From: JAFLCM01 sp046154665
GTDB lineage: Bacteria; Planctomycetota; Phycisphaerae; Phycisphaerales; UBA1924
DNA length: 64,000 bases
NCBI GenBank assembly: GCA_046154665.1
Contig: JBJXFG010000056.1
Span: 61,134-125,133 of the forward strand
Direction of reading: 5' to 3'
The translations under genes were made by a program, and so were the position numbers. Below are positions 26,462-33,844 of the stretch, piece after piece (the stretch's first letter is position 1; the number at the start of each line of letters is the position of its first letter). The notes below the pieces were generated by a model that was not told the DNA's origin, searched no databases, and saw only the letters and a program-made list of their open reading frames with translations.

Positions 26462-26498
26462 GGGGCAGTGGGCAAGGGGGCAAGGGGCAGGGGGCAAG
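26462..26498. repeat. 7-bp tandem repeat (GGGCAAG family)
   Basis: About five imperfect units of GGGCAGT/GGGCAAG/GGGGCAA run directly into the REP-like element at 26499. A related 7-bp array is at 40690. Confidence 0.75.
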
Positions 26499-26535
26499 AA
26501 GCCGTCACTGAGCCGCTCTGGGCGAAGTGACGGAT
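26499..26535. repeat. REP-like element (CCGTCACT...AGTGACGG family)
   Basis: 37 bp, matching 17267-17303 at 36 of 37 positions in the same orientation on the plus strand. Confidence 0.9.
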
Positions 26536-26603
26536 GAACACGGGAACGAGCCCGGTCGCGAAGCCGCATCAGCGCAGAGCGCTGGCGCCGCGTCGATGGG
26601 AAT

Positions 26604-26637
26604 CGGGCAGTTCCCCTGAGCTCGCGCTCAGGGCTCG
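26604..26637. repeat. REP-like hairpin (GGGCAGTTC...GGGCTCG)
   Basis: CCCTGAGC and GCTCAGGG form an 8-bp stem, preceded by CGGGCAGTTC. The same leader and GCTC..GGGCTCG end occur at 60561-60597. Confidence 0.65.
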
Positions 26638-26693
26638 GATGGCGGATCGGCCCTTCGCACCTCCGAACCTCCGAGCCTTCTCCCTCCCGAAAC

Positions 26694-27221
26694 TCAATCC
26701 ATGCGTTGCGACGCCGTGAGCGTCCGGCCCGAGGGCAGCAGCCATCGAGCCTCAAGCTTCCACGCGGCGTTCTTGCGCTGGTCCGCGGGCAAGCCCACGA
26801 GAGTGAGGCGGTAGGTGCGCGTGACGCGGTCGTACGCCTTGACGTTTTCGTCAGGGTTCGTCAGGTTGATGGTCCACCGTTTGACCTGCTCATTGCCCAC
26901 CGACGCATTCGCCACCGGCGGCGTCTCCTTGAACAACTCAATCACCGCGTCACCCAGCCACTTCACGGAGTCTTCCCAGCGGTCGCGGAGTTCCAGGTGC
27001 AGCTCGACGCGCTCCTCTCCGGTGGCGGGGTCTTTGACCACGCGCGAGAGGGGGTGAATCACAAGCTGGGCAGGCGCAAAGGGTGACTCGGCATCAGAGG
27101 CGTGAGAGATCGGCCCGCGCCCAGCGGAAGCGCCGCCCTTGCGCTCGATGCCGCAAGCGGGCAGTATCGGGAATGCCAAGAGGAGGAACAAGACGAGCAT
27201 CGGGCGCGTGGGGGACATCAT
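26694..27221 (-). CDS. Putative lipoprotein, unknown function
   Basis: 175 residues. The sequence MLVLFLLLAFPILPACG gives a clean lipobox (LPAC), so the mature protein starts at Cys about residue 22. It has a short Gly/Ser linker, then a beta-rich domain (QLVIHPLSRVVKDPATGEERVELHLELRDRW, TRTYRLTLVGLP, WKLEARWLLPSG). The start is ATG at 27221 or the adjacent ATG at 27218. It lies upstream of the larger lipoprotein gene on the same strand; a shared function is possible but the gap holds many repeats. Confidence 0.78.
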   Translation of the reverse strand: MMSPTRPMLVLFLLLAFPILPACGIERKGGASAGRGPISHASDAESPFAPAQLVIHPLSRVVKDPATGEERVELHLELRDRWEDSVKWLGDAVIELFKETPPVANASVGNEQVKRWTINLTNPDENVKAYDRVTRTYRLTLVGLPADQRKNAAWKLEARWLLPSGRTLTASQRMD

Positions 27222-27306
27222 CAAATGATAATCAGACGAGAGCCGGAATGGTCCGCCGCGTCGTGGGGCTCGGACAGCCGCCAGCTCATCACGGTGTGGT
27301 GGGACA

Positions 27307-28158
27307 TCACGCCAACCGTTCGCGCCACGCCGTCAGGTCCTGGTGCATCGTCAGGTCATACCTCAACGGCGTGACCGTGATGTGCCGCTGGCGGATGAGT
27401 TCAACATCGGTGCCCGGGTCGGCGTCTTTGAAGCCCAGGCCGCTGCCGGTGGACCAGTAATAGGCTTCGCCGATGGGCGAGGTTCGTTTCTCGTACGAAT
27501 CGACGAGGCCGTGGATGTTGTGCGGGCAGACGCGCAGCTCGGGGTGTTCCGGCGTGGGCGGTTGGAGGTTGGTGCCTCCTTCGCAGATCGGGATGTTGAT
27601 GGAAAGGCAGTCATGGGGTTTGAGCCCCCCAGAGGGGCCGATGCCGCCCTTGAGGATTCTCTCGATGACGCGCCGTGCGTGGGCCGCGCCGATGTCGAAT
27701 CTCGTACGGCCCTTGCCCAAGTGCAGGCTGACAGCGATGGCGGGCACCCCGAGAAACGCCGCCTCGATGGCGGCAGCCACGGTGCCGGAATAAATGACGT
27801 TAATCCCGATGTTGGCACCGGCGTTCATGCCCGAGATCACCAGGTCAGGGCGCGAGTCTTTGCCGAAGCGCTCGGGCCACAGCGCGGTGAGCGCGAGCTT
27901 GACGCAATCTGCCGGCCGGCCGTCGACAGCGACGCCGGACATGGTGGGGCTGACAGTCTCATGCGAGACCATGAGGGGTGACTTGAAGGTGACGCCGTGA
28001 CCCGTGGCGGACTGGACGGTGAGCGGGGCGACGGGCCAGACGACTTCCGCCCCTCCGATGGACCCGCCGAACTGGTTGTGCGGATCGGCGAGGGCGTTGT
28101 AGAGGGCCTCGATGCCCGGGGCGTGGATGCCGTCGTCGTTGGTGAGGAGGATGCGCAT
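27307..28158 (-). CDS. surE: 5'/3'-nucleotidase SurE
   Basis: Metal-dependent phosphatase acting on nucleoside monophosphates and short polyphosphates. It starts MRILLTNDDGIHAPGIEAL, with the DD metal site, and has SGMNAGANIGINVIYSGTVAAA, the second conserved SurE block, giving 283 residues. Its stop is 86 bp from the lipoprotein start upstream on the same strand. An 8-bp repeat lies 28 bp upstream of the ATG, in the gap to the methyltransferase gene. Confidence 0.96.
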   Translation of the reverse strand: MRILLTNDDGIHAPGIEALYNALADPHNQFGGSIGGAEVVWPVAPLTVQSATGHGVTFKSPLMVSHETVSPTMSGVAVDGRPADCVKLALTALWPERFGKDSRPDLVISGMNAGANIGINVIYSGTVAAAIEAAFLGVPAIAVSLHLGKGRTRFDIGAAHARRVIERILKGGIGPSGGLKPHDCLSINIPICEGGTNLQPPTPEHPELRVCPHNIHGLVDSYEKRTSPIGEAYYWSTGSGLGFKDADPGTDVELIRQRHITVTPLRYDLTMHQDLTAWRERLA

Positions 28159-28185
28159 GGGAAGGGGAGCGGGAGAGCGGGAAAT

Positions 28186-28209
28186 CAGCAGAACAGCAGA
28201 GCAACAAAT
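28186..28209. repeat. 8-bp tandem repeat (CAGCAAAK family)
   Basis: Three units, CAGCAGAA, CAGCAGAG and CAACAAAT, between the surE start and the methyltransferase stop. Confidence 0.75.
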
Positions 28210-28296
28210 CCGTCACGCTCCAACAACGCCGAGTGGGTCGCGCGGTTTGGGTCGAGATCGAGAAGTTGGCACGAGGTACGCAGCATGGCGGGACGA

Positions 28297-29217
28297 CTAT
28301 CGCGTGGCGGCGGCGCGCTTGCGCGCAAGTTCAAAGCACAGCAAGCTCGCGGCAACGGCGGCGTTGAGCGAATCGACCTTCGCGCGCGGGTCCATCGGAA
28401 TCGAGACGCGCTCGTCGAGCAGCTCAAGAGTCGACGGCGACAGGCCCGTCGTCTCGCCGCCGATGACGGCGATGGTGCGGTGGGTGGGCTTGAGGTCGTA
28501 GAGGCTTGTGTTACCGCTCATGTCGAGGCCGACGAGGCGGAAGCCGCTGCCCTTCATCTCGGCGAGCGCGTCGCTGAGCAGGCGGCAGCGGACGATGGGG
28601 CAGCGAAGCACCGTGCCCGCCGAGGATTTCACGATCAGCGCATCGACCCACGGCGCGCCCGCGGAGGGCCACAAGACCGCCCGAGTTCCCGAAGCCACGG
28701 CAGACCGGACGATCATGCCGACGTTCTGCGGGTTGGTCACGCCGTCGAGCGCGATGACGTGGGCCGGCTCGCGCGAGCCCTGCCCCTTGACGGACTCGAG
28801 AAAGTCCGCGAGTTCGACGGCCTTCTTGAGGCGGATGCGCGCGGCGACGCCCTGGTCGTTCCGCGGATCAGCGGTGAAGGCGCCGATCTCGCGAAAGCTG
28901 CGCAGTTCAAGCGGAGCGCTCTTGGCACGGCAGAGCGAACTCAGCCGTTCGCGGTACTCGCCGGGCAGTTCCCGGGCAACGCGCACGCCCAGGACCTCGA
29001 CGGTGGGCTCGTCGAGCGCCTCTTGCACAGAGCGCTTGCCGTAGATGGTGATCGAGTTGTAAGCGTCGGCGAGCGGGTCGAGCGAGCGCTGGTGCTGGAT
29101 GTTGCTGGCGAAATCGTCGGGGGCGTCCGACGCGGAACCCGCCCGGGGGCGCGTGCCACCGCGGGTGGCCGGTCCGGCACGCGTCGGGCCTTTGGAAGAT
29201 GGGCGGTCGGTCTTCAT
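28297..29217 (-). CDS. SpoU/TrmH-family RNA 2'-O-methyltransferase
   Basis: SPOUT-fold enzyme that methylates a ribose in rRNA or tRNA. The three family motifs are present: NPQNVGMIVRSA, IAVIGGETTGLS and IPMDPRAKVDSLNAAVAASLLCFE, where the knotted SAM site forms. An N-terminal substrate-binding domain (SITIYGKRSVQEALDE...) precedes them. From the ATG at 29217 the protein has 306 residues with a disordered Arg/Gly-rich start. The exact RNA target is unknown; the last motif has an insertion relative to typical SLNVSVA. Confidence 0.92.
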   Translation of the reverse strand: MKTDRPSSKGPTRAGPATRGGTRPRAGSASDAPDDFASNIQHQRSLDPLADAYNSITIYGKRSVQEALDEPTVEVLGVRVARELPGEYRERLSSLCRAKSAPLELRSFREIGAFTADPRNDQGVAARIRLKKAVELADFLESVKGQGSREPAHVIALDGVTNPQNVGMIVRSAVASGTRAVLWPSAGAPWVDALIVKSSAGTVLRCPIVRCRLLSDALAEMKGSGFRLVGLDMSGNTSLYDLKPTHRTIAVIGGETTGLSPSTLELLDERVSIPMDPRAKVDSLNAAVAASLLCFELARKRAAATR

Positions 29218-29303
29218 GTGAGCGATGGTGAGCGTAGCGGGGACGGCGTGGAGCAGGCCGGGGTGATCCGGCCGCACCGGATGATGGGGCGGCGGAACTC
29301 ATA

Positions 29304-29324
29304 CTTCATATCGGCGATATGAAG
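29304..29324. promoter_or_regulatory. 21-bp perfect palindrome with ATATCGGCGATAT core
   Basis: A perfect 21-bp palindrome (odd centre G at 29314) whose 13-bp core recurs at 32024. It lies 87 bp upstream of the methyltransferase start and 26 bp beyond the stop of the convergent-facing glycosyltransferase gene. The length and AT-rich arms suit an operator for a dimeric regulator, but no regulator is encoded nearby. Confidence 0.5.
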
Positions 29325-29349
29325 TCTTCCGAGGGCAATGATCGTGTGG

Positions 29350-30885
29350 TCACGGGCGGATGGTCCTGTGGTACGTCTTCCCCGCCCACTGGGTGTGCTG
29401 GCCTTCCACGAGGTCGCTGGCGGCGCTCGACATGATCCGCGCCGTGAGCCACGCGCCGACGGGATAGAGCACCATCAGCCACGCGGGGGCGTGCTGGGCG
29501 CGGAGAGCCCGCGCGACCGCGCCGGCGAATGCATAGACACCCAGGGCACCGGTGATGAGCAGCGCGGCACCCAAAGGCATGTCGCCGAGCTTCATCACGA
29601 TCGGCCCAGTAACAAACGCGATCGCGGTGCACAGCGGCAGTGCAGTGCCGACGGCGCGGAGTCGCCACGCGTTGGTGCGGAGCCGCGCCGGGCGTCGTCG
29701 TGCCGCCTCGGTATAAATGCGCTTCCACCCGCGGACAAACGCCGGCCACGAGCGGTACATGCGGCAGCGGAACAGCCCGTCAGCGAGCACGACGCCGAGG
29801 CGAAGGTCCTTGTGGAACCACTTGATTTTGCGGGCGAAGGCGAGGTCCTCAAGCAGTTCGTGCCTGACGCGTTCGTGGGCACCCAGACTCACGCTCGAGT
29901 TCCCGGTGCTCTCAGGCGGCAACGCGACTTCGTCCCGAGTCTCATCCTCGCCCTCAGCTTCGTCGCGTCCCTCCCCCACTGCTTCGCCGACGCCGGCACG
30001 CCCGCTCGGCGGGCCGCGGCCCACGGCCTCATAGGCACCGCGCCGGAACAGCAGGAACTGGCCGTTGGCAAAGGCGCGGTTCGAGTCGGGGCGGTTCACC
30101 AGGTCCAGCGGGAACTGGCGGATGAGCTCGACGCCGGCCGCGGGCTGCACAACCCGCTCGTACCACGCAGCGATGTCGAGCGTGCTGAGCAGGCTGAGCA
30201 GATCAAGGCCGTTGCGCTCCATCAGGTTGAGCGCGGCGGTGAGCCCACGGGGTTCGAAGGCGGTGTCGGCGTCGATGAAGCAGAAGAAATCGGCGTGCTG
30301 GGCGGCGACGGAGTCGCGCACGCCGCGGTGCGCCGCGTGGTTCTTGCCGGTCCAGCCCTCGGGGCAGTGTGTGTTGACGATGATCTCGAAGCGCTCTCGG
30401 TGGTCGCTGTCGATTGCGTGGGCGTCGAGCGCGTTGCGAAGGAGCGCCTCGGTGTCGTCGGTGCAGCGATCCAGAACGAACACGGCGCGGAAGTGGTCGC
30501 ATTCAAGCCGGCACAACGAGATCGCGAGGCGCTCGATGACGTCGCGCTCGTTGTGCGCCGGGATGATGATGGCGACGCGGGGGGGGCGGGAGGGGCGGGG
30601 GGGGCGGGGGGGGCGGGGGGCGGAGGATGATGCGGGGGTGGCGGGTCGGGAGTCGGGAATCAGGGACGCGCCTTCGCCCAGGCCGGCGCGGAGGGTCGGG
30701 AGTTGCCGGGAGACTTGCGTGATGCGCCACCAGACCACGGCGTAGTACGCCGCGCAGATCCCCGCGAGGCTCGCGAGCATGATGAGGGGGATGGCGGCAA
30801 GAAGTGGCACGGAGGCACGGAGGCACGAAGGCACGAAGGCACCAAGGCACAAAGTGATTGCCGCGATGGCAAACGTCCGCCGCAT
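29350..30885 (-). CDS. Membrane-associated family 2 glycosyltransferase (HpnB/CrtQ-like)
   Basis: 511 residues from the ATG at 30885. The catalytic GT-A domain shows VAIIIPAHNERDVI, VLDRCTDDTE, WTGKNHAAHRGV, FFCFIDADTAFEP and, later, ELLEDLAFARKIK, in the order of HpnB/CrtQ-type enzymes; hydrophobic helices follow at the C-terminus. Three oddities: a Pro/Arg tract just before the domain is encoded by three runs of eight Gs; about 45 extra residues separate YEAVGR from HERVRHELLED; and the first hydrophobic segment contains a translated 8-bp repeat. An ATG at 30780 would exclude that repeat, so the start is uncertain. Confidence 0.85.
   Translation of the reverse strand: MRRTFAIAAITLCLGAFVPSCLRASVPLLAAIPLIMLASLAGICAAYYAVVWWRITQVSRQLPTLRAGLGEGASLIPDSRPATPASSSAPRPPRPPRPSRPPRVAIIIPAHNERDVIERLAISLCRLECDHFRAVFVLDRCTDDTEALLRNALDAHAIDSDHRERFEIIVNTHCPEGWTGKNHAAHRGVRDSVAAQHADFFCFIDADTAFEPRGLTAALNLMERNGLDLLSLLSTLDIAAWYERVVQPAAGVELIRQFPLDLVNRPDSNRAFANGQFLLFRRGAYEAVGRGPPSGRAGVGEAVGEGRDEAEGEDETRDEVALPPESTGNSSVSLGAHERVRHELLEDLAFARKIKWFHKDLRLGVVLADGLFRCRMYRSWPAFVRGWKRIYTEAARRRPARLRTNAWRLRAVGTALPLCTAIAFVTGPIVMKLGDMPLGAALLITGALGVYAFAGAVARALRAQHAPAWLMVLYPVGAWLTARIMSSAASDLVEGQHTQWAGKTYHRTIRP
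30579..30624. repeat. G-run tract, three runs of G8
   Basis: Runs of eight Gs at 30579-30586, 30597-30604 and 30606-30613, plus shorter runs, occur within 46 bp inside the glycosyltransferase gene (read as Cs on its coding strand). Such homopolymers are prone to slippage and can form G-quadruplexes. Confidence 0.85.
30806..30853. repeat. 8-bp tandem repeat, six units (GGCACGRA family)
   Basis: Six contiguous 8-bp units: GGCACGGA twice, GGCACGAA twice, GGCACCAA and GGCACAAA. It lies at the 5' end of the glycosyltransferase gene, either in its first membrane segment or in its leader. Confidence 0.92.
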
Positions 30886-30930
30886 GCGGCCGTGAGCTGG
30901 CGCGACCGCGGTCAATCGGACGGTACCCGT

Positions 30931-31797
30931 ATGATCGCGATCATGCTCAACCTGGGCACGAGCGGGCGGTTGTGGAGGGGCGACCTCGCGGGGTCGCTCG
31001 TGCTGTCACGAGCGCAGGCCCGCGCGGTGGACGAAGCGGCGGAACAAGAGCTGGGGATCCCGGGCATCGTGCTGATGGAGAACGCTGCGACGGCACTCGA
31101 AGATGCCGCCGTCGCGATGCTCGATCTCCTCGGAAAGGGCGATTCAACAATCGTCGTTATCTGCGGCGGCGGAAACAACGGCGGCGACGGCTTCGCGCTG
31201 GCGCGACGGCTGCATGTGCTCTTCGGAGACACCTCGCGGGAGGGCGCGGCACGCGTGGAGGCGCTGGCTCTCATCGCCGCGAACCGCATGCGCGGCGACG
31301 CGCTCACAAATCGGGTGATCGCCGAGCGGATGGGGCTGGTCACGGCGGCGGACGGCAAGAGTTCGAGCGAGTGTTTTCGCGCCGCGATGGAACGCGCCCG
31401 GGCGGCACCGCGGGTCCTGATCGTGGACGCGCTGCTGGGCACCGGTCTGGATCGGCCGTTGTCGCCCGAACACACGGCGGCGGCGCGCTGGATCAACGGC
31501 CTCCGGCGCGCACACCCGAAATCGCTCGTGTTGGCGGTCGATGTACCGACAGGGTTGGACGCCCAGACTGGCGCGTTGTGGTCGGACGACGCCGTCCTCG
31601 CGGATGTGACGGTGACACTGGGCGCGCTGAAGCGCGGGCTTCTGCGCGAGTGCGGGAGCGATGCGGTGCCCACCATGGTGCGACAGAGTGACACGCCACC
31701 GGCCCAGTCGCAGCCGTCGTGCATCGGCGAGTTGTACGTCGGGGGGATCGGGATTCCACACTGGTTTCTGCGCCGCGTCGCCGCGCGTGCTGGTTAG
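30931..31797 (+). CDS. nnrE: NAD(P)H-hydrate epimerase (YjeF N-domain)
   Basis: Repairs damaged NAD(P)H by epimerising its hydrated form. The YjeF_N fold is clear: GIPGIVLMENAA, VVICGGGNNGGDGFALAR, LIVDALLGTGLDRPL and VLAVDVPTGLDAQTG. The protein has 288 residues from the ATG at 30931; an ATG at 30943 is equally plausible, and TATGAT at 30930-30935 resembles a -10 box overlapping the first ATG. The dehydratase domain (nnrD) often fused to this one is absent, so the partner must be encoded elsewhere. It is divergent from the glycosyltransferase. Confidence 0.92.
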   Translation: MIAIMLNLGTSGRLWRGDLAGSLVLSRAQARAVDEAAEQELGIPGIVLMENAATALEDAAVAMLDLLGKGDSTIVVICGGGNNGGDGFALARRLHVLFGDTSREGAARVEALALIAANRMRGDALTNRVIAERMGLVTAADGKSSSECFRAAMERARAAPRVLIVDALLGTGLDRPLSPEHTAAARWINGLRRAHPKSLVLAVDVPTGLDAQTGALWSDDAVLADVTVTLGALKRGLLRECGSDAVPTMVRQSDTPPAQSQPSCIGELYVGGIGIPHWFLRRVAARAG

Positions 31798-32023
31798 TTG
31801 CGGTCTCTCTTCACTCGCGTGGGTGCCGCGCGTCTGAGCCGAACCGGGTGACGCGGGAGCAGGCTGGGCCACGCGCCGGGCCAAACACCGCGCTGCATGC
31901 CACTCGCCAAACGCCGGGTGACTTGCGAAGTCGACCGCCGGGATACGCGCCGAGCCGCTTGAATCAGACGCAAGCGGGTGTCTCCATACGGCGACGAACC
32001 ACGTCATCCAATCTCTATACTCT

Positions 32024-32036
32024 ATATCGGCGATAT
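32024..32036. promoter_or_regulatory. ATATCGGCGATAT palindrome, second copy
   Basis: A 13-bp perfect palindrome identical to the core at 29308-29320, with weaker outer symmetry ATAC/GTAT. The two copies flank the divergent glycosyltransferase/nnrE pair. Confidence 0.5.
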
Positions 32037-32245
32037 TCGGTATGAGCAGACTTCGGTGTAGTCGCGTCGCTCGATTCGCTCTGTGCTTCATCCCAGTATG
32101 TCGTGGGGTCGGGGAATCGTGGTGGGAGCTCGGAGCGGACCGACGGGTGGGTGGGGGGTGTTGTCAGTGAGGGCCGTGGGCCTTTGAATGACACGCGACG
32201 GGCGTGCGGGAGCACGACAGCGGATTCCGACCATCCGCAGCGGAG

Positions 32246-32274
32246 CAGAGCCGACCGCGCAAGCGGTCGGTCCC
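32246..32274. repeat. REP-like element (CAGAGCCGACSGCGC family)
   Basis: CAGAGCCGACCGCGCAAGCG followed by GTCGGTCCC; 8-bp stem CCGACCGC/GCGGTCGG with loop GCAA. Confidence 0.85.
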
Positions 32275-32512
32275 AACCGCTCGCGGTTTCGTGGGCTTGG
32301 GACTCTCGGCTCGGCGACCACCCGCTACGGCTGAACGGAAAATGCGCTTGTTCTCGCAGATCCCGGTTGAGTCTTGAGCGACTGAAGAGTGTGTGCCGGT
32401 CTGCCCCGTCGACACCGGCGCGCAAGACACTCCACCTGGAATGAAGCCAGGCGATAGACGATCGACCCCGGGCCGTCGGACTCTCGCGATGTGATTTCCA
32501 AGGCCGCTGTTC

Positions 32513-33772
32513 TCACGCCGCGGCAGCGCGAACCACAGCGGCAGCGGGCAGCGTGATTGTGAAGCAGGTTCCGCGGTCCGGTGAAGACTCGACACGGATG
32601 GTGCCGCCGGCGTTGGTGATCAGGGTATGGGTGACGGCGAGACCAAGTCCGTTGCTCGCGCGAGTCGGAGTTATGCACGCGCTGGCATGAAATGATTCGT
32701 CTTGCGCTGCAGCCGGGCATGCGCTGCTCGTCCCGGTACCAATCTCAATCCCAAGCCCGTCCTGGTGGCAGACGCCTCGGCAGGTCCGACCCCGGGAACC
32801 GTCGCGGCATCGGCAAGTGCCATCGTTTGGGCCGCATGCCGCCGCTTGGTGTGCACTCGGCGAACCGGATGAGTTCGGACCCTCCAAGTCGCCCCGAGTG
32901 GCCGACACGAAGGGCTGAAACACACGCGCGAGGACATTCGGTGGGATGCCCGGTCCCGTGTCGGCGATCGTGAGCGTAATGTTCCCCGTGGAACCTCGTG
33001 CCCAGTCACCTCGTTCCGTGGTGGTCGGGCGCCTCGCGACGAGTTCGGAAGATCCAAACGCTCGGAAGCAGATCGACGCATTGGGCCGCGCCCGCATCGC
33101 TTCGCGCGCATTCAGCGCCAGGTTCAGGACAGCCTGCTGCAGCGCCAACGGTGCAATCGCCGCGTGGAGTCCCGCCGGGATGTCGACCTCGATCGCGATG
33201 CCGTCTTTCCGCGGGTCGCGGCCCAAGCACGCCAGAGCATCCGCAACGACCGCGGCAACGTTGGCCCGTGGCATCTGAGTTTCCGGCCCGAGAGCCCCAG
33301 GGGGCGATTCCTCGATACGCGCGAAGCCAAGCATCGCCGAGCCGATCCGGGAGGCCTTCTCAGCGCAATCGGCGGCACGGATGAGGGCCTTGCGGGTGAG
33401 ATCCGCGTCCTCGGGTGCCGCGAGTGCCAGTTGGGCGTAGCTGAGGATCGGCGTCAGAAGATTGTTGACCTCGTGGGCGATGGAGGCGGCGAGCGTGCCG
33501 AGGGTCGAAAGGCGGTGAGCCCGGAAGAACTGGGCCTCGAGGGCCGTCAGGCGCGACTGAAGCTCCGCGACTTGGCGCTCCGCGTCGGATCGCGGGGGAA
33601 GCGTCGCGCCATGAGCAATCACGCTGAGGCCTGAATCGCCCGGACGGCATGGACTCGACAGCCCCGCGACGTCCTGACGCACCCGGACCTGGGCCGAGCT
33701 GCTTGATTGCAGCGGCGCACATCGTGCCGGGGTGCGGTCCTCGGGAGTTGGGTTGGAGTTTGCCTCGTGCAT
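32513..33772 (-). CDS. Soluble sensor histidine kinase with Cys-rich insertion
   Basis: 419 residues, no membrane segment. A coiled coil leads to the H-box LGTLAASIAHEVNNLLTPILSY, then the N-box LNLALNAREAM, G1 DTGPGIPP, the F-like FQPFVSATRG and G2 SNGLGLAVTHTL. Between FVSATRG and SNGLGL, where kinases usually have 10-15 residues of ATP lid, there are about 75 residues containing seven Cys in a CGPNDGTCRC...CRGVC arrangement. No response regulator is adjacent. A redox- or metal-responsive lid is a speculation from the Cys content only. Confidence 0.85.
   Translation of the reverse strand: MHEANSNPTPEDRTPARCAPLQSSSSAQVRVRQDVAGLSSPCRPGDSGLSVIAHGATLPPRSDAERQVAELQSRLTALEAQFFRAHRLSTLGTLAASIAHEVNNLLTPILSYAQLALAAPEDADLTRKALIRAADCAEKASRIGSAMLGFARIEESPPGALGPETQMPRANVAAVVADALACLGRDPRKDGIAIEVDIPAGLHAAIAPLALQQAVLNLALNAREAMRARPNASICFRAFGSSELVARRPTTTERGDWARGSTGNITLTIADTGPGIPPNVLARVFQPFVSATRGDLEGPNSSGSPSAHQAAACGPNDGTCRCRDGSRGRTCRGVCHQDGLGIEIGTGTSSACPAAAQDESFHASACITPTRASNGLGLAVTHTLITNAGGTIRVESSPDRGTCFTITLPAAAVVRAAAA
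32981..32994. promoter_or_regulatory. parS: parS-like site 1
   Basis: GTTCCCCGTGGAAC, one base from the perfect palindrome GTTCCACGTGGAAC known as parS in Pseudomonas. It lies inside the histidine kinase gene, about 1.6 kb from parB. Confidence 0.55.
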
Positions 33773-33844
33773 CTCTCGGCTCCGTCCGTGGAGCGGCCCC
33801 GGGGCGGGACCGAGAGGTGATATCGGGGCTTCATGGTGCGTTCT

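Larger units (their letters stand above)
26308..26693. other. Gene-free stretch packed with repeat families
   Basis: 386 bp between two lipoprotein genes on the same strand. No credible frame is seen. It contains, in order, a 7-bp GGGCAAG-type array, a REP-like element shared with 17267, a relative of the CGAGCCC family and a few CTCCGAACCTCCGA octamers. Confidence 0.65.
31798..32512. other. 715-bp gene-free stretch
   Basis: No convincing coding frame on either strand; the long frames here lack family signals and carry irregular codon use. It contains the second ATATCGGCGATAT palindrome (32024-32036) and one REP-like element (32246-32274). The remaining sequence is unexplained. Confidence 0.6.

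Noticed and set aside
31798..32512. Coding frames in the gap after nnrE
   Set aside because: All are short or antisense to nnrE, with irregular third-position composition and no recognisable motif.
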